Below are positions 37,032 to 45,416 of a stretch of 64,000 nt of DNA, piece by piece. The DNA is taken from positions 124,001 through 188,000 of the forward strand of contig CAWARM010000008.1 of the NCBI GenBank assembly GCA_963784425.1, read 5' to 3'. The DNA is from SHZL01 sp963784425. GTDB lineage: Bacteria > Pseudomonadota > Gammaproteobacteria > Xanthomonadales > SZUA-36. A program made the position numbers and the translations under genes. The stretch's first letter is position 1. Each line of letters starts with the position of its first letter. The notes under the pieces were generated by a model, which had not been told where the DNA came from, did not search any database, and saw only the letters and a program-made list of their open reading frames with translations.

Positions 37032-37646
37032 TTATTGCTTGGAGTCGACATTTCTCGTGCTTATTATCTTATCGATCAGGCCATACTCCAGCGCCTGCTT
37101 GGGATCCATGAAGTTGTCGCGCTCGGTGTCATGTTCAATCGTTTCAATTTTCTGACCCGAATGGTGCGCTAAAATTTCATTGAGCTGATGACGGGTCTTG
37201 AGAATTTCGCGGGCATGGATGTCGATATCCGTCGCCTGGCCCTGGTAACCGCCCAATGGCTGGTGGATCATGATGCGCGAATGCGGCAGGCAGAAGCGCT
37301 TACCCGCGGCGCCCGCGGCCAGTAACATCGAGCCCATGCTGGCCGCCTGGCCAACACACATGGTGCTGACATCACAGCGAATGAACTGCATAGTGTCGTA
37401 AATGGCCAGGCCTGCGGAAACTATGCCGCCGGGGCTGTTGATGTAAAGGTTTATGTCTTTGTCCGGGTTTTCGGACTCGAGAAACAACAACTGGGCCACG
37501 ATCAGGTTGGCCATGTAGTCCTCAATGGCGCCTACTATGAAAACCACCCGTTCCTTGAGCAGGCGTGAGTAGATGTCGTAGGCACGCTCGCCGCGAGACG
37601 TCTGCTCCACCACCATGGGTATCAAATTGAGTGCTGTGGTATCCAT
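37032..37646 (-). CDS. clpP: ClpP, proteolytic subunit of ClpXP
   Basis: 204 residues. Catalytic Ser in CVGQAASMGSMLLAAG, His in RIMIHQPLGGYQGQ and the Asp further on are all present. It forms the double-heptamer chamber. It is 61 bp upstream of clpX on the same strand and 36 bp downstream of tig. Confidence 0.97.
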   Translation of the reverse strand: MDTTALNLIPMVVEQTSRGERAYDIYSRLLKERVVFIVGAIEDYMANLIVAQLLFLESENPDKDINLYINSPGGIVSAGLAIYDTMQFIRCDVSTMCVGQAASMGSMLLAAGAAGKRFCLPHSRIMIHQPLGGYQGQATDIDIHAREILKTRHQLNEILAHHSGQKIETIEHDTERDNFMDPKQALEYGLIDKIISTRNVDSKQ

Positions 37647-37682
37647 ATGCCCCTCACCTTCCCTGTTTGCCTGACCATTATG

Positions 37683-38987
37683 CTACTGATTGAGGTTGGC
37701 TGCACCTGAAATGACGTCCTGGAATTTCATTTCCCGGTTCAGTACCTTGCCGTTTTCCATCACCCAATCAACCACCTGCTCCTCGAGAGCTGAGTTTTCC
37801 ATCTGCGCCAGCAACTGCTGGTTGCCGTAATAAAGCTGTACGACTTCGGCCGGGTCTTCATAAGTCTGGGCAACGGTTTCAATGGCTTTACGTACCCTGG
37901 AACCATCGATGCGGATGTTGTTTTGCCGGGCAATTTCGCCCAAAAGCAAGCCGCCGCGCACTCGCCCTGCAGCTTTGCCCATGAAGGCGGCTGCTTCTTC
38001 CGGTGCGGCCTTGCGGCCTTCCTGTGCAGCCACACGGGCGGCAAGGCTGGCTGCTTCCTGGCGCACAATGCTTTCCGGGACATCCAGATCCGGCATGGTG
38101 GCAACCAGCGCGGCAATGATGCGGATTTTCAGGATGGAATTGGTCGCCAGGCGCAGTTCCCGGTCCAGGTTGGCGCGAATCTCCACGCGCAAAGACTCAA
38201 TGGTGCCGTCAGCCACGCCAAAACTGCGCACAAACTCTTGGTCAAGCTCAGGCAGGGTGGACTCGGATACACTCGTTACCTTCAACTCAACCTGTGCTTT
38301 TTTCCCGGATAGTGCCGGTTCACGATAGCTCGCAGGGAATTCCAGTTCCGCGGAGGCTTCGTCCCCGCTCTTTAAACCCGTCAGCGCTGCTTCGAGCCCG
38401 GCAAATCCCGAAGAGCCCAGGATCACTGCGAGGCGGTGATGGCCTTGCTCAGGCACACGCGCATCGCTGGTGGTGGCCACGTATTCGAACAGCACCTGGT
38501 CACCGGTTTTCGCGCCACGCTCAAGAGGTTTCCATGCGCGTCGCTGCTCACGCAGGGTGACGAGCATGTCGTCCACGTCTGTTTCCGTGACTGCAGCATC
38601 GGGCTTTTCGATTTCCAGGCGGCTGACATCCAGCGGGCCGATCTCCGGGTAGACTTCAACCAGTGCAGTAAACTGCAAATCGCCCTGGGTGATATCAGCC
38701 GGCAGGTTGGCGACCTGCGGCGTTGATGCAAGGCGCAATTTCTCATCGCGGATGGCCTGCTGCAGGCTGGACTGCATCGTTTCATTGGCCACTTCCAGGC
38801 GCACCTGTTTGCCATAGCGCTGGCGCACCACCGACATCGGTACTCGGCCCGGCCGGAAGCCCTTGATTTTGACCTTTTTGCTCAGGTCCTGCAGACGCGC
38901 TTCCACCTGGGCCTGGATTTCCGCCGCAGGAATATTCACGGTCACCCGCCGCTGCAGACCACCACTGTTTTCTACGGAAACTTGCAT
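37683..38987 (-). CDS. tig: Trigger factor
   Basis: 434 residues. The ribosome-binding N-terminus contains KIKGFRPGRVPMSVVRQRYG, the family signature; a PPIase (FKBP-like) domain and C-terminal chaperone arms follow. It assists nascent chains at the ribosome exit. tig-clpP-clpX-lon-hupB-ppiD is the classic protein-quality-control order. Confidence 0.97.
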   Translation of the reverse strand: MQVSVENSGGLQRRVTVNIPAAEIQAQVEARLQDLSKKVKIKGFRPGRVPMSVVRQRYGKQVRLEVANETMQSSLQQAIRDEKLRLASTPQVANLPADITQGDLQFTALVEVYPEIGPLDVSRLEIEKPDAAVTETDVDDMLVTLREQRRAWKPLERGAKTGDQVLFEYVATTSDARVPEQGHHRLAVILGSSGFAGLEAALTGLKSGDEASAELEFPASYREPALSGKKAQVELKVTSVSESTLPELDQEFVRSFGVADGTIESLRVEIRANLDRELRLATNSILKIRIIAALVATMPDLDVPESIVRQEAASLAARVAAQEGRKAAPEEAAAFMGKAAGRVRGGLLLGEIARQNNIRIDGSRVRKAIETVAQTYEDPAEVVQLYYGNQQLLAQMENSALEEQVVDWVMENGKVLNREMKFQDVISGAANLNQ

Positions 38988-39053
38988 CTATATACTCAAC
39001 TTTATGATGATTCTTGACCTGTGGGGCCGGCGGCGCAGGCTAGCATGGGCCAG

Positions 39054-39138
<85 letters not shown>

Positions 39139-39209
39139 AACGTTTTAAACCCTGGGTTCCGGCCAGACTGTCCATCCGGGACAAACTACTCAGCGGAAGT
39201 CCGGAAAAT

Positions 39210-39285
<76 letters not shown>

Positions 39286-39323
39286 GTTGTTCCAGCGGAC
39301 GGCTATCCTTCCGCTGCATTAAA

Positions 39324-39400
39324 TGGGGTGGACGATGGGGCTCGAACCCACGACCGCCGGAATCACAATCCAGTGCTCTACCAACTGAGCTACGTCCACC
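39324..39400 (-). tRNA. tRNA-His (GTG)
   Basis: 77 nt including the extra 5' G(-1) typical of tRNA-His, opposite discriminator C73. Acceptor GTGGACG pairs with CGTCCAC, and the anticodon loop of GGATTGTGATTCC gives GTG. Confidence 0.96.
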
Positions 39401-39418
39401 ATAAAACACTTCAAATCC

Positions 39419-39495
39419 TGGCGCGCCCGGCAGGACTCGAACCTGCAACCCCCGGCTTAGAAGGCCGGTGCTCTATCCGCTTGAGCTACGGGCGC
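39419..39495 (-). tRNA. tRNA-Arg (TCT)
   Basis: 77 nt with CCA. Acceptor GCGCCCG pairs with CGGGCGC; the anticodon loop of GGCCTTCTAAGCC gives TCT. Confidence 0.95.
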
Positions 39496-39526
39496 AGAAC
39501 CAGCTCCACTGTACCGGTATTATAAA

Positions 39527-39603
39527 TGGTCGGGGTGGAGAGATTCGAACTCCCGACCCACTGCTCCCAAAGCAGTTGCGCTACCAGGCTGCGCTACACC
39601 CCG
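39527..39603 (-). tRNA. tRNA-Pro (TGG)
   Basis: 77 nt with CCA. Acceptor CGGGGTG pairs with CACCCCG; the anticodon loop of GCTTTGGGAGC gives TGG. It complements the CGG tRNA at 17.7 kb. Confidence 0.96.
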
Positions 39604-39625
39604 ACGAATACGTATTTGATGACAT

Positions 39626-39644
39626 TGGCGCGCCCGGAGAGATT
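39626..39644 (-). other. tRNA-Arg 3'-end fragment
   Basis: TGGCGCGCCCGGAGAGATT at 39626-39644 is identical to 39800-39818, the CCA end, acceptor strand and start of the T-arm of the neighbouring tRNA-Arg (ACG). After 19 bp the sequence diverges and no tRNA can be folded. The spacer to 39799 holds another short hairpin (AAAAATCGC with GCGATTTTTT, about 39691-39716). It looks like a broken or recombined tRNA copy. Confidence 0.6.
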
Positions 39645-39799
39645 GCTTCGGGCATCCTGCCCTGCGCCCTTCGGGTTCGCTCCGCTCACGAAAAATCGCT
39701 CCCGGCGATTTTTTCGAACTCTTATTTTATGTCGGGAGTTCGAACTGCAGTGAACTCAGCTACTGCGAATTCGCTTATCGCCTCGACAAACTTATCATA

Positions 39800-39876
39800 T
39801 GGCGCGCCCGGAGAGATTCGAACTCCCGACCTTCTGGTTCGTAGCCAGACACTCTATCCAACTGAGCTACGGGCGC
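39800..39876 (-). tRNA. tRNA-Arg (ACG)
   Basis: 77 nt with CCA. Acceptor GCGCCCG pairs with CGGGCGC; the anticodon loop of TGGCTACGAACCA gives ACG, the inosine-modified arginine tRNA. It shares its acceptor stem with tRNA-Arg (TCT) 300 bp away. Confidence 0.96.
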
Positions 39877-40007
39877 ACATGTTTCTGCTTACCCAGCACC
39901 GGTAAGGACGCGGCTTGCAAGGGCTGCGAATTATCCGTTTGGGGCTGAACATTGTCAACCAACACAAGCGCTTAAATAATAGCGTGGGCAAGCAGTCCAC
40001 GGTGGGC

Positions 40008-40039
40008 AAAAAAAATGCCGGGGCAGCAAGCACCCCGGC
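40008..40039 (-). terminator. Rho-independent terminator, minus strand
   Basis: On the minus strand GCCGGGG and CCCCGGC form a 7-bp stem followed by ATTTTTTTT. It would stop transcription from the Lrp-type gene before the tRNA cluster. The 16-mer CCCCGGCAGTCTCGTT overlapping its left edge is repeated exactly at 40069-40084. Confidence 0.8.
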
Positions 40040-40139
40040 AGTCTCGTTAGAAAACCAGGGTAGCAGCTCCCCGGCAGTCTCGTTGGATAACGCGTGGCCA
40101 ATAAACCGGCCTTATTATTGATATAGCGGGGTAGCGAAG

Positions 40140-40380
40140 GCGCCAAGCCTTCCCTGGCAGCCATGTCGCCCATCCTGGACGCTCACCACCCCATTTCCCC
40201 GAAAACAACCATCCATGGTCGTCGTTGCGGCCTTACCGGCCGACTTCACTACCCCCTGAAGAAGAACCATCCCTGGCTCAATCGCAGCCTTCCTGGCTAC
40301 ACCACTCCAACCTGAATTAAAACCATCCCTGGTCGCCACCTGCATTTCCGTTGCATTGAAACTGGTTGCCTCTCCGCTCC
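40140..40380. repeat. Degenerate tandem repeat, units of about 57 bp
   Basis: The core AACCATCCMTGG recurs at 40207, 40265 and 40321 (spacing 58 and 56 bp), with a weaker unit starting near 40150 (CCTTCCCTGGCAGCC). Each unit then has a CAGCCTTCCTGGCYAC-like and a CACTACC-like stretch. Units are diverged and no protein is convincing in this region. With the terminator and the 36-bp-spaced repeat at 40033-40084, this fills the 517-bp gap between tRNA-Arg and the Lrp-type gene. Confidence 0.6.
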
Positions 40381-40393
40381 AGCTCTAGCCTTT

Positions 40394-40852
40394 TTATTCT
40401 TCCAACGGTAACGCGGTCGTATATTTATTACTGCGCAACACAAAGCTGGTATTCACGTGATGTACCGCCCTGCACGGCATGATGTGCTCGCGTAGCAGTA
40501 CCTCGTACGCCTTGATCGACTTGCAGATCACCTTCAGGTGGTAATCGTGCTGTCCGCTCATGGCGTAACATTCCAGAATCTCGGGCCGGTTGGCGACCAT
40601 TTCGTCGAATTCCCTGACCGATGCAGGGTGATGGTCCTCTAATGAGACTGCCGCTATCGCAATCACATCCAGCCCAATTTTCTCCGGGCTCAGTATTGCT
40701 ACTGTGGTAGAAATCACCCGGTCTTCTTCCAACTTTCGAACCCGGCGCCATACTGGCGCCGTGGACAAACCAACCTTTTCCGCAAGAGCCTGGCTGGAGA
40801 GCCGGCCATCGGCCTGCAACTCCGCAAGGATGCGTAAGTCTGTCCTATCCAT
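40394..40852 (-). CDS. Lrp/AsnC family transcriptional regulator
   Basis: 152 residues. The N-terminal winged helix is DRTDLRILAELQADGRLSSQALAEKVGLS (in two parts of the family pattern), and the C-terminal RAM ligand domain includes SGQHDYHLKVICKS. It is divergent from phhA with a palindromic site between them, so it is the probable local regulator of phenylalanine/tyrosine catabolism and of itself. In Pseudomonas the corresponding phhA regulator is the unrelated PhhR. Confidence 0.9.
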   Translation of the reverse strand: MDRTDLRILAELQADGRLSSQALAEKVGLSTAPVWRRVRKLEEDRVISTTVAILSPEKIGLDVIAIAAVSLEDHHPASVREFDEMVANRPEILECYAMSGQHDYHLKVICKSIKAYEVLLREHIMPCRAVHHVNTSFVLRSNKYTTALPLEE

Positions 40853-40864
40853 TTGAACTCTTTA

Positions 40865-40889
40865 TTTCGTCAAAATCCTTTTGACGAAA
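40865..40889. promoter_or_regulatory. Palindromic operator between Lrp-type gene and phhA
   Basis: TTTCGTCAAAA, spacer TCC, TTTTGACGAAA: a perfect 11-bp inverted repeat ending 12 bp from the regulator start codon. Position and symmetry suit binding of the adjacent Lrp-family dimer, with autoregulation and control of phhA. The assignment to this regulator is inferred. Confidence 0.75.
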
Positions 40890-41014
40890 CATTTATACCA
40901 CCTTTTCTATATTAAATGCAATATTTGAAACATCCTTTTCGCCATATTGATATAAACTGTTCTCCCATTGCAAGTGCCGCCGCAACAATTGATCTTTATT
41001 TCAGGGAGCAGGCA

Positions 41015-41809
41015 ATGAGCAAGAAAACGCGCTACGAGTCCAAACAGCCCAATGCCAAAGGCATCATCGAATACACCGCCGAAGAAAACGCCATCTGGCA
41101 TGACCTGATCACGCGCCAGATCCCCATGCTGGAAGGCCGGGCCTGCAAGCAATGGATCAGCGTCCTGAACGAAATGAATTTTCCAATCGACCGGATTCCG
41201 CAGTTGCCGGAAATCAATAAAGTGCTGGAGCGGCATACCGGCTGGAACGTGGTCCCCGTGAAAGCGCTGATCCCTTTCACCGAATTTTTCGGCCTGCTGG
41301 CCAACAAGCAGTTCCCGGTCGCTACCTTTATCCGCACTCGCGAGGAATTCGACTACCTGCAGGAACCGGACGTTTTCCACGAATTGTTCGGCCATACCCC
41401 GGTATTGACGGACCGTCGTTTCGCGGCATTTATCGAGGCCTATGGCAAAGCCGGGCTGGCTGCCGACCCGAAAGACCACGCCATGCTGGCGCGTCTGTTC
41501 TGGTTTACCGTGGAATTTGGCCTGGTAGATAACGGCGAAGGCATCCGGGCCTATGGCGCCGGCATCATGTCCTCACCCGGCGAACTGGTCTACGCCATCG
41601 AAAGCCCCCTGCCCCTGCGCAAGCCGCTGCAACCGGTGGATGCACTGCGCACCCCCTACCGCATCGACATCTACCAGACCGTGTATTTTGTGCTGGACAC
41701 CTTTGACCACCTGTTTGAGCTGGCCCAGGCCGACTGGAGCCTGTTCATCAGTGAAGCCCGGCGCCTGGGCATGCACGCCCCCACCTACCCGCCCAAGGAG
41801 GCGGCATGA
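41015..41809 (+). CDS. phhA: Phenylalanine 4-monooxygenase
   Basis: 264 residues from the ATG at 41015, which has AGGGAG 6 nt upstream; the frame is open back to 40916 without a family match. The iron ligands are in PDVFHELFGHTPVL (two His) and FTVEFGLV (Glu). It hydroxylates phenylalanine to tyrosine using tetrahydropterin. phhB follows after 1 bp, so the two are coexpressed. Confidence 0.96.
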   Translation: MSKKTRYESKQPNAKGIIEYTAEENAIWHDLITRQIPMLEGRACKQWISVLNEMNFPIDRIPQLPEINKVLERHTGWNVVPVKALIPFTEFFGLLANKQFPVATFIRTREEFDYLQEPDVFHELFGHTPVLTDRRFAAFIEAYGKAGLAADPKDHAMLARLFWFTVEFGLVDNGEGIRAYGAGIMSSPGELVYAIESPLPLRKPLQPVDALRTPYRIDIYQTVYFVLDTFDHLFELAQADWSLFISEARRLGMHAPTYPPKEAA

Positions 41810-41810
41810 C

Positions 41811-42155
41811 ATGAGCACCGTCTGTAACCTCACCGACCGCCACTGCAAACCCTGTGAAGGTGGTGTGGACCCCATGACTCGCGAGCAGGCCGCAACCCTG
41901 GTCAGCCAGGTGGACGGCTGGACCTTAAGCGTTGATGGCAAAACCATCACCCGCCGCTTTGAATTCAAAGGCTTCTACAAAACCATGGCCTTTATCAACG
42001 CGATGGCCTGGATCGCCAACGCCGAAAACCACCACCCGGATTTCTCAGCCGGCTACAGTTTCTGTGAAGTGAACTTCACCACCCATGCGATTGACGGCTT
42101 GTCGGAGAATGACTTTATTTGTGCCGCCAAGGTAAACGCACTGTTTTCTGTTTAG
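41811..42155 (+). CDS. phhB: Pterin-4-alpha-carbinolamine dehydratase
   Basis: 114 residues from the ATG at 41811, with an AAGGAGG site overlapping the end of phhA. The family motif is WIANAENHHPDFSAGY, where the paired His act on the carbinolamine. It recycles the pterin cofactor oxidised by PhhA. Confidence 0.95.
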   Translation: MSTVCNLTDRHCKPCEGGVDPMTREQAATLVSQVDGWTLSVDGKTITRRFEFKGFYKTMAFINAMAWIANAENHHPDFSAGYSFCEVNFTTHAIDGLSENDFICAAKVNALFSV

Positions 42156-42160
42156 TTCCA

Positions 42161-42271
42161 GTCATTCCCCACCCCACGTCATCCCGGCCGTTAGCGGACA
42201 CGTCATCCCGGCCCACGAGCCGGGATACAGAAAGGCCAAAGCGATGGATTCCGGGTCAGGCCCGGAATGAC
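42161..42271. repeat. REP-like intergenic palindromes
   Basis: CGTCATCCCGGCC occurs twice (42177-42189 and 42201-42213), followed by inverted GGATTCCGGGTCAGGCCCGGAATGAC-type halves at about 42246-42271. These are repetitive extragenic palindromes widespread in proteobacteria. A related hairpin lies at 63502-63520. Confidence 0.75.
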
Positions 42272-42297
42272 CTGGCGTTTACTATTGCGAAATGGCT

Positions 42298-43017
42298 CTA
42301 GCGCATCTGTGCTTGCGGTTTCCGCAGCACGTACACCATGGCCGGCGGGAAATTAGTGAAAATCGGAATTTTATCGATGCCGTACTGCTGGATTTGTCCG
42401 CTTAGGACGCCTTCAATCGCTTTGAGATCTTTACTCAGGCCCAAACTCAACCAATAGCGTATGCGCCGCAGGAGAATGTACTCGTAGAAAACGATGATTC
42501 CCCCTGGCTGGCAGACGCGCACCATTTCGTGGAATATTTCACCAATCATCTGCGGAACAAAATTGTTGAATGGCAGGCTGCAACAGATGCGGGAAAACGT
42601 ATCCGCCGGCATCCGGTTGTGCAGAAAATCCACGTTAATGAGAGACACCTGGCTGGAGACGGCCTGATCACCAAAACTCTGCTCCATTTTCCGGCGCGTC
42701 ATGGCAAGAAAATTGCGGTTGATTTCAACGATCGTCAGCTTGTCACTGGGCTGCATCCGGCGAAAGATTTGCGTGCTGATGGCGCCGGTGCCTGATCCCA
42801 CCTCCAGCACGTGTTGTGGGCAGGACCCATCCCAAAAAGGCTGCACCATGGCTCGCGCCAGTCCCGGACTGCTCGCCTTGACCGAACCGGTTTGTTCGCG
42901 GTTACGCCAGTACTCGCGCTGAAACCCAAAGAAGTGCGCCATGGATTCGACCACCGGGTTACTGAGAAGCTTTGCGATCAATGAAGAATCCAAAATGGCT
43001 CTTACCCAATGTGGCAA
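42298..43017 (-). CDS. Class I SAM-dependent methyltransferase, PmtA-like
   Basis: 239 residues. SAM motif I is VLEVGSGTGAISTQIF, followed by an acidic VEINRNF strand end. The C-terminal block PAMVYVLRKP and the NFVPQMIGEIFHEMVRV region resemble bacterial phospholipid N-methyltransferases (PmtA) and KsgA-related enzymes. A substrate such as phosphatidylethanolamine is possible, and psd in this genome makes that lipid. Assignment is by motif only. Confidence 0.6.
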   Translation of the reverse strand: MPHWVRAILDSSLIAKLLSNPVVESMAHFFGFQREYWRNREQTGSVKASSPGLARAMVQPFWDGSCPQHVLEVGSGTGAISTQIFRRMQPSDKLTIVEINRNFLAMTRRKMEQSFGDQAVSSQVSLINVDFLHNRMPADTFSRICCSLPFNNFVPQMIGEIFHEMVRVCQPGGIIVFYEYILLRRIRYWLSLGLSKDLKAIEGVLSGQIQQYGIDKIPIFTNFPPAMVYVLRKPQAQMR

Positions 43018-43253
43018 TGCATGACCGGCGAGATGCTAACCCGTTACCCGTGGGGGATCAATGTACAACTTGAATCAGAGTTCCTCATGGACCATGGCGC
43101 GAGGCAATGAATTCGCACTGCGATGGCGACCGCGATACACCGCATTCCTACAAAACTGAGGCAGATTTTCCAATTCGTATCCCTTGCAAATCATTCAGAC
43201 TACGTAACAACGCGTCAACAGGAGCATTCAAGCCAGTCTTGAGAAATTCTAGT

Positions 43254-43278
43254 ATATGTCTACAATAGGTAGACATAT
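43254..43278. promoter_or_regulatory. Palindromic operator upstream of TA module 1
   Basis: ATATGTCTAC, spacer AATAG, GTAGACATAT: a perfect 10-bp inverted repeat ending 16 bp before the antitoxin ATG at 43295. Antitoxins of this type bind such palindromes to repress their own operon. Confidence 0.8.
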
Positions 43279-43294
43279 TTTAATAACTCTGGAA

Positions 43295-43537
43295 ATGACG
43301 ATGAAAGCATCAATCGTGGATTTAAGATACAAAACTGCCGACATCCTGAAAGCTCTGGATCGAAATGAGAGTGTCACCGTGCTGTATCACGGCAAGGTCA
43401 AGGGGGTCATTAACCCGGCCAGACAAGCGCTAAAAACCAAAGTGAATGAACATCCGTTTTTTGGCATGCATCAAGCTCGTGACGAAACCGTCCTGGAAGA
43501 ATTGCAGAATCTGAGAAAGTCACGGCATGATCTATGA
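43295..43537 (+). CDS. Phd/YefM-like antitoxin (TA module 1)
   Basis: 80 residues from the ATG at 43295 (43301 is an alternative start). The core SIVDLRYKTADILKALDRNE and VTVLYHGKVKGVI resembles Phd/YefM DNA-binding antitoxins. It overlaps the PIN toxin gene by 11 bp, the typical coupling. It should neutralise the toxin and repress transcription through the palindrome just upstream. Confidence 0.8.
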   Translation: MTMKASIVDLRYKTADILKALDRNESVTVLYHGKVKGVINPARQALKTKVNEHPFFGMHQARDETVLEELQNLRKSRHDL

Positions 43538-43904
43538 CACCGACATTCTGATCTGGGTGCAAAGGGGCAACGAGAAGGCGGCAAGGCTTATCGAAAAGGA
43601 CACGGACAAGCACCTGTCGATATACAGCTGCATGGAATTACTGCAAGGGGCAAAGGATAAAACCCAACAGAAATACGTGAAGGACTTTCTCCACGACTTC
43701 AGCTTTTCCGTACTGCCACTGACGGAAAACACCGGGCACAGGGCACTGATTTATATTGCAGAATTCTCGCTATCCGCAAACATGAGGGCGGGCGATGCCA
43801 TCATTGCCGCAACGGCCGTGGAAAACAATCTCACCCTGGTTTCGAGCAATACCAAGCACTTCGGGGTGGTGAAGGAACTGCAGCTCAAGGGCTTTGTGCC
43901 GTGA
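43527..43904 (+). CDS. PIN-domain toxin, VapC-type (TA module 1)
   Basis: 125 residues. PIN acidic residues are in MIYDTDILIW, the central Glu in SCMELLQGA, and MRAGDAIIAATA. PIN toxins are RNases that cleave tRNA or rRNA. The whole reading frame is intact. Partner antitoxin is immediately upstream and overlapping. Confidence 0.88.
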   Translation: MIYDTDILIWVQRGNEKAARLIEKDTDKHLSIYSCMELLQGAKDKTQQKYVKDFLHDFSFSVLPLTENTGHRALIYIAEFSLSANMRAGDAIIAATAVENNLTLVSSNTKHFGVVKELQLKGFVP

Positions 43905-44037
43905 GCGGCGCGTTCGGGCCGCGTAGAACTTGCGACGCATTGGGCGCTAACGCGCCAAGAGCTGGTCTGGGCGATTGCCCGCGTGGTGTTTTGGTGCTAT
44001 GGTGCTTTATCACAAACTTGCCGTGCGAGCCATCAAT

Positions 44038-44277
44038 ATGAGCCGACTCACCATCAATCTGGACGACAAAATTCACCAGGCCCTGAAAGAAACTGCGGCC
44101 AGGCAGAACCGTTCCATTGGCTCGATCATCGAAGAAAGCCTGAGGTTGCGCGGCATCCGCAGCTACGCTAGTGCTAAAGACCTGATGGCCAAAGCACGCG
44201 CCAATTCCAGCCTCAGCGCCACCGAAGCACTAGCCCTGGCCGTCGAGGAAACCAGGCGGTCCCGCCAACAGCAGTGA
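44038..44277 (+). CDS. Ribbon-helix-helix antitoxin (TA module 2)
   Basis: 79 residues from the ATG at 44038. MSRLTINLDDKIHQALKETA followed by IGSIIEESLRLRG is a CopG/RHH DNA-binding fold. The region between module 1 and this gene (134 bp) has no clear palindrome. It is followed 24 bp later by a PIN-domain gene. Confidence 0.82.
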   Translation: MSRLTINLDDKIHQALKETAARQNRSIGSIIEESLRLRGIRSYASAKDLMAKARANSSLSATEALALAVEETRRSRQQQ

Positions 44278-44301
44278 GCCTTTGAAACCCGGCCTGCCAC
44301 A

Positions 44302-44727
44302 ATGAATGCGAGGGTCTGCATCATTGACACCAACATCGTTGTTGCAGGATTGATCAGCGCAGACCCCACCAGTCCCCCGGTACGGATCCTCAATGCCATG
44401 CTCCATGGCAAGCTGATTTATGTGCTCTCGGCCGAGCTTTTTACTGAATACTCAACCGTTCTGCGGCGCCCCAGGGTTGCCCGGCACCATGGCCTGACGG
44501 ACGATGAACTGGACGTTTTCCTCACCGAACTGGTGGCCAATGCGATTTGGCGTGAACCTGTTTCCTCCGGTGCTGCTCCTGATCCAGGCGATATGCACCT
44601 GTGGGCCCTACTGTCTTCCCAAGCGGATAGTCAATTGGTCACCGGTGACCAACTGCTGATACAACATCCCCCTGGAAAGTCTTCCGTGCTGTCTGCTCGA
44701 AGTTACGTGGACCTGTTTATGAATTAA
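44302..44727 (+). CDS. PIN-domain toxin, COG1569-type (TA module 2)
   Basis: 141 residues. VCIIDTNIVVAGLIS carries the first PIN Asp, a helix with ELFTEYSTVLRRPRV the conserved Glu, and PDPGDMHLWALL the later acidic pair. It matches the putative toxin family annotated as PIN-family TA component rather than classic VapC. Partner is the RHH protein upstream. Confidence 0.82.
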   Translation: MNARVCIIDTNIVVAGLISADPTSPPVRILNAMLHGKLIYVLSAELFTEYSTVLRRPRVARHHGLTDDELDVFLTELVANAIWREPVSSGAAPDPGDMHLWALLSSQADSQLVTGDQLLIQHPPGKSSVLSARSYVDLFMN

Positions 44728-44770
44728 GCAAGTGGCCGGGCTCCGACCCGGGATCCACGCAGCCCTCAGG

Positions 44771-45166
44771 CTACAACCAATTCTCCACAGACAAATCCGG
44801 CACCCGGCTGAATTCACGCAGATTATTCGTGACCAGGACTGCGCCGAGGCTGCGTGCATGGGCGGCAATAAACAAGTCGTTGTTACCTATGGGCCGACCC
44901 TGCTTCAGCAAAAACGCCCGCAGATTGCCATAGACCTTTGCCACTGCCTCATCCACCGGCATGACCAGGAGCAAACGGGTAAACACATTCAATTGCTCCC
45001 ACCGCTGTTTCATCAATGATGTCGAACCGTGTTCAATACCAAAACACAGTTCCGCATAAGTGACTGCAGAAATGGCCAGATCCCGGGTAACCCGGAACTT
45101 GTGCTGCAGCGTGCTTGAGCGATGCTTCAGCACGTAAATGCAGGTATCGGTATCGAGCAGATGCAT
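44771..45166 (-). CDS. vapC: VapC ribonuclease toxin (TA module 3)
   Basis: 131 residues. MHLLDTDTCIYVLKHRS, AVTYAELCFGIEHG and GNNDLFIAAHARSLG give the four acidic PIN residues. This branch is annotated as tRNA(fMet)-specific endonuclease VapC. It converges on module 2 and overlaps its antitoxin gene by one base. Confidence 0.92.
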   Translation of the reverse strand: MHLLDTDTCIYVLKHRSSTLQHKFRVTRDLAISAVTYAELCFGIEHGSTSLMKQRWEQLNVFTRLLLVMPVDEAVAKVYGNLRAFLLKQGRPIGNNDLFIAAHARSLGAVLVTNNLREFSRVPDLSVENWL

Positions 45167-45396
45167 CAGGAGAAATCCCTTTCCTGCGGCGCCTGGTCTT
45201 CACGTTCCGGCAAATAATCATCGCCAAATGCAGACGCAGCAGCAAAAAACTCATCCCAACCGGGCGCCTTGGCGGAGAGAACAACCGTATCACCCTGCTT
45301 GTAAACAAACACCTCATCGCAGTCAAAGCGGCAGTCCTTGGGCAGGCGCACCGCCTGGCTGCGCCCGTTCATGAATATTTTTGCGGTTTTTGGCAT
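45166..45396 (-). CDS. vapB: VapB antitoxin, AbrB-type (TA module 3)
   Basis: 76 residues from the ATG at 45396. TAKIFMNGRSQAVRLPKDCR is the swapped-hairpin AbrB DNA-binding motif of VapB. The C-terminal acidic tail would wrap the toxin. A palindromic AT-rich site lies 21 bp upstream. Confidence 0.92.
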   Translation of the reverse strand: MPKTAKIFMNGRSQAVRLPKDCRFDCDEVFVYKQGDTVVLSAKAPGWDEFFAAASAFGDDYLPEREDQAPQERDFS

Positions 45397-45416
45397 GGGA
45401 TACTTGTCCCGGAAAT

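Noticed and set aside
40140..40380. Possible CRISPR array
   Set aside because: Repeat core is only about 12 bp and diverged, units are adjacent rather than separated by unique equal spacers, and no cas gene is present.
42119..42301. Small gene reading through the REP-like region after phhB
   Set aside because: The frame consists mostly of palindromic repeat sequence and has no family match.
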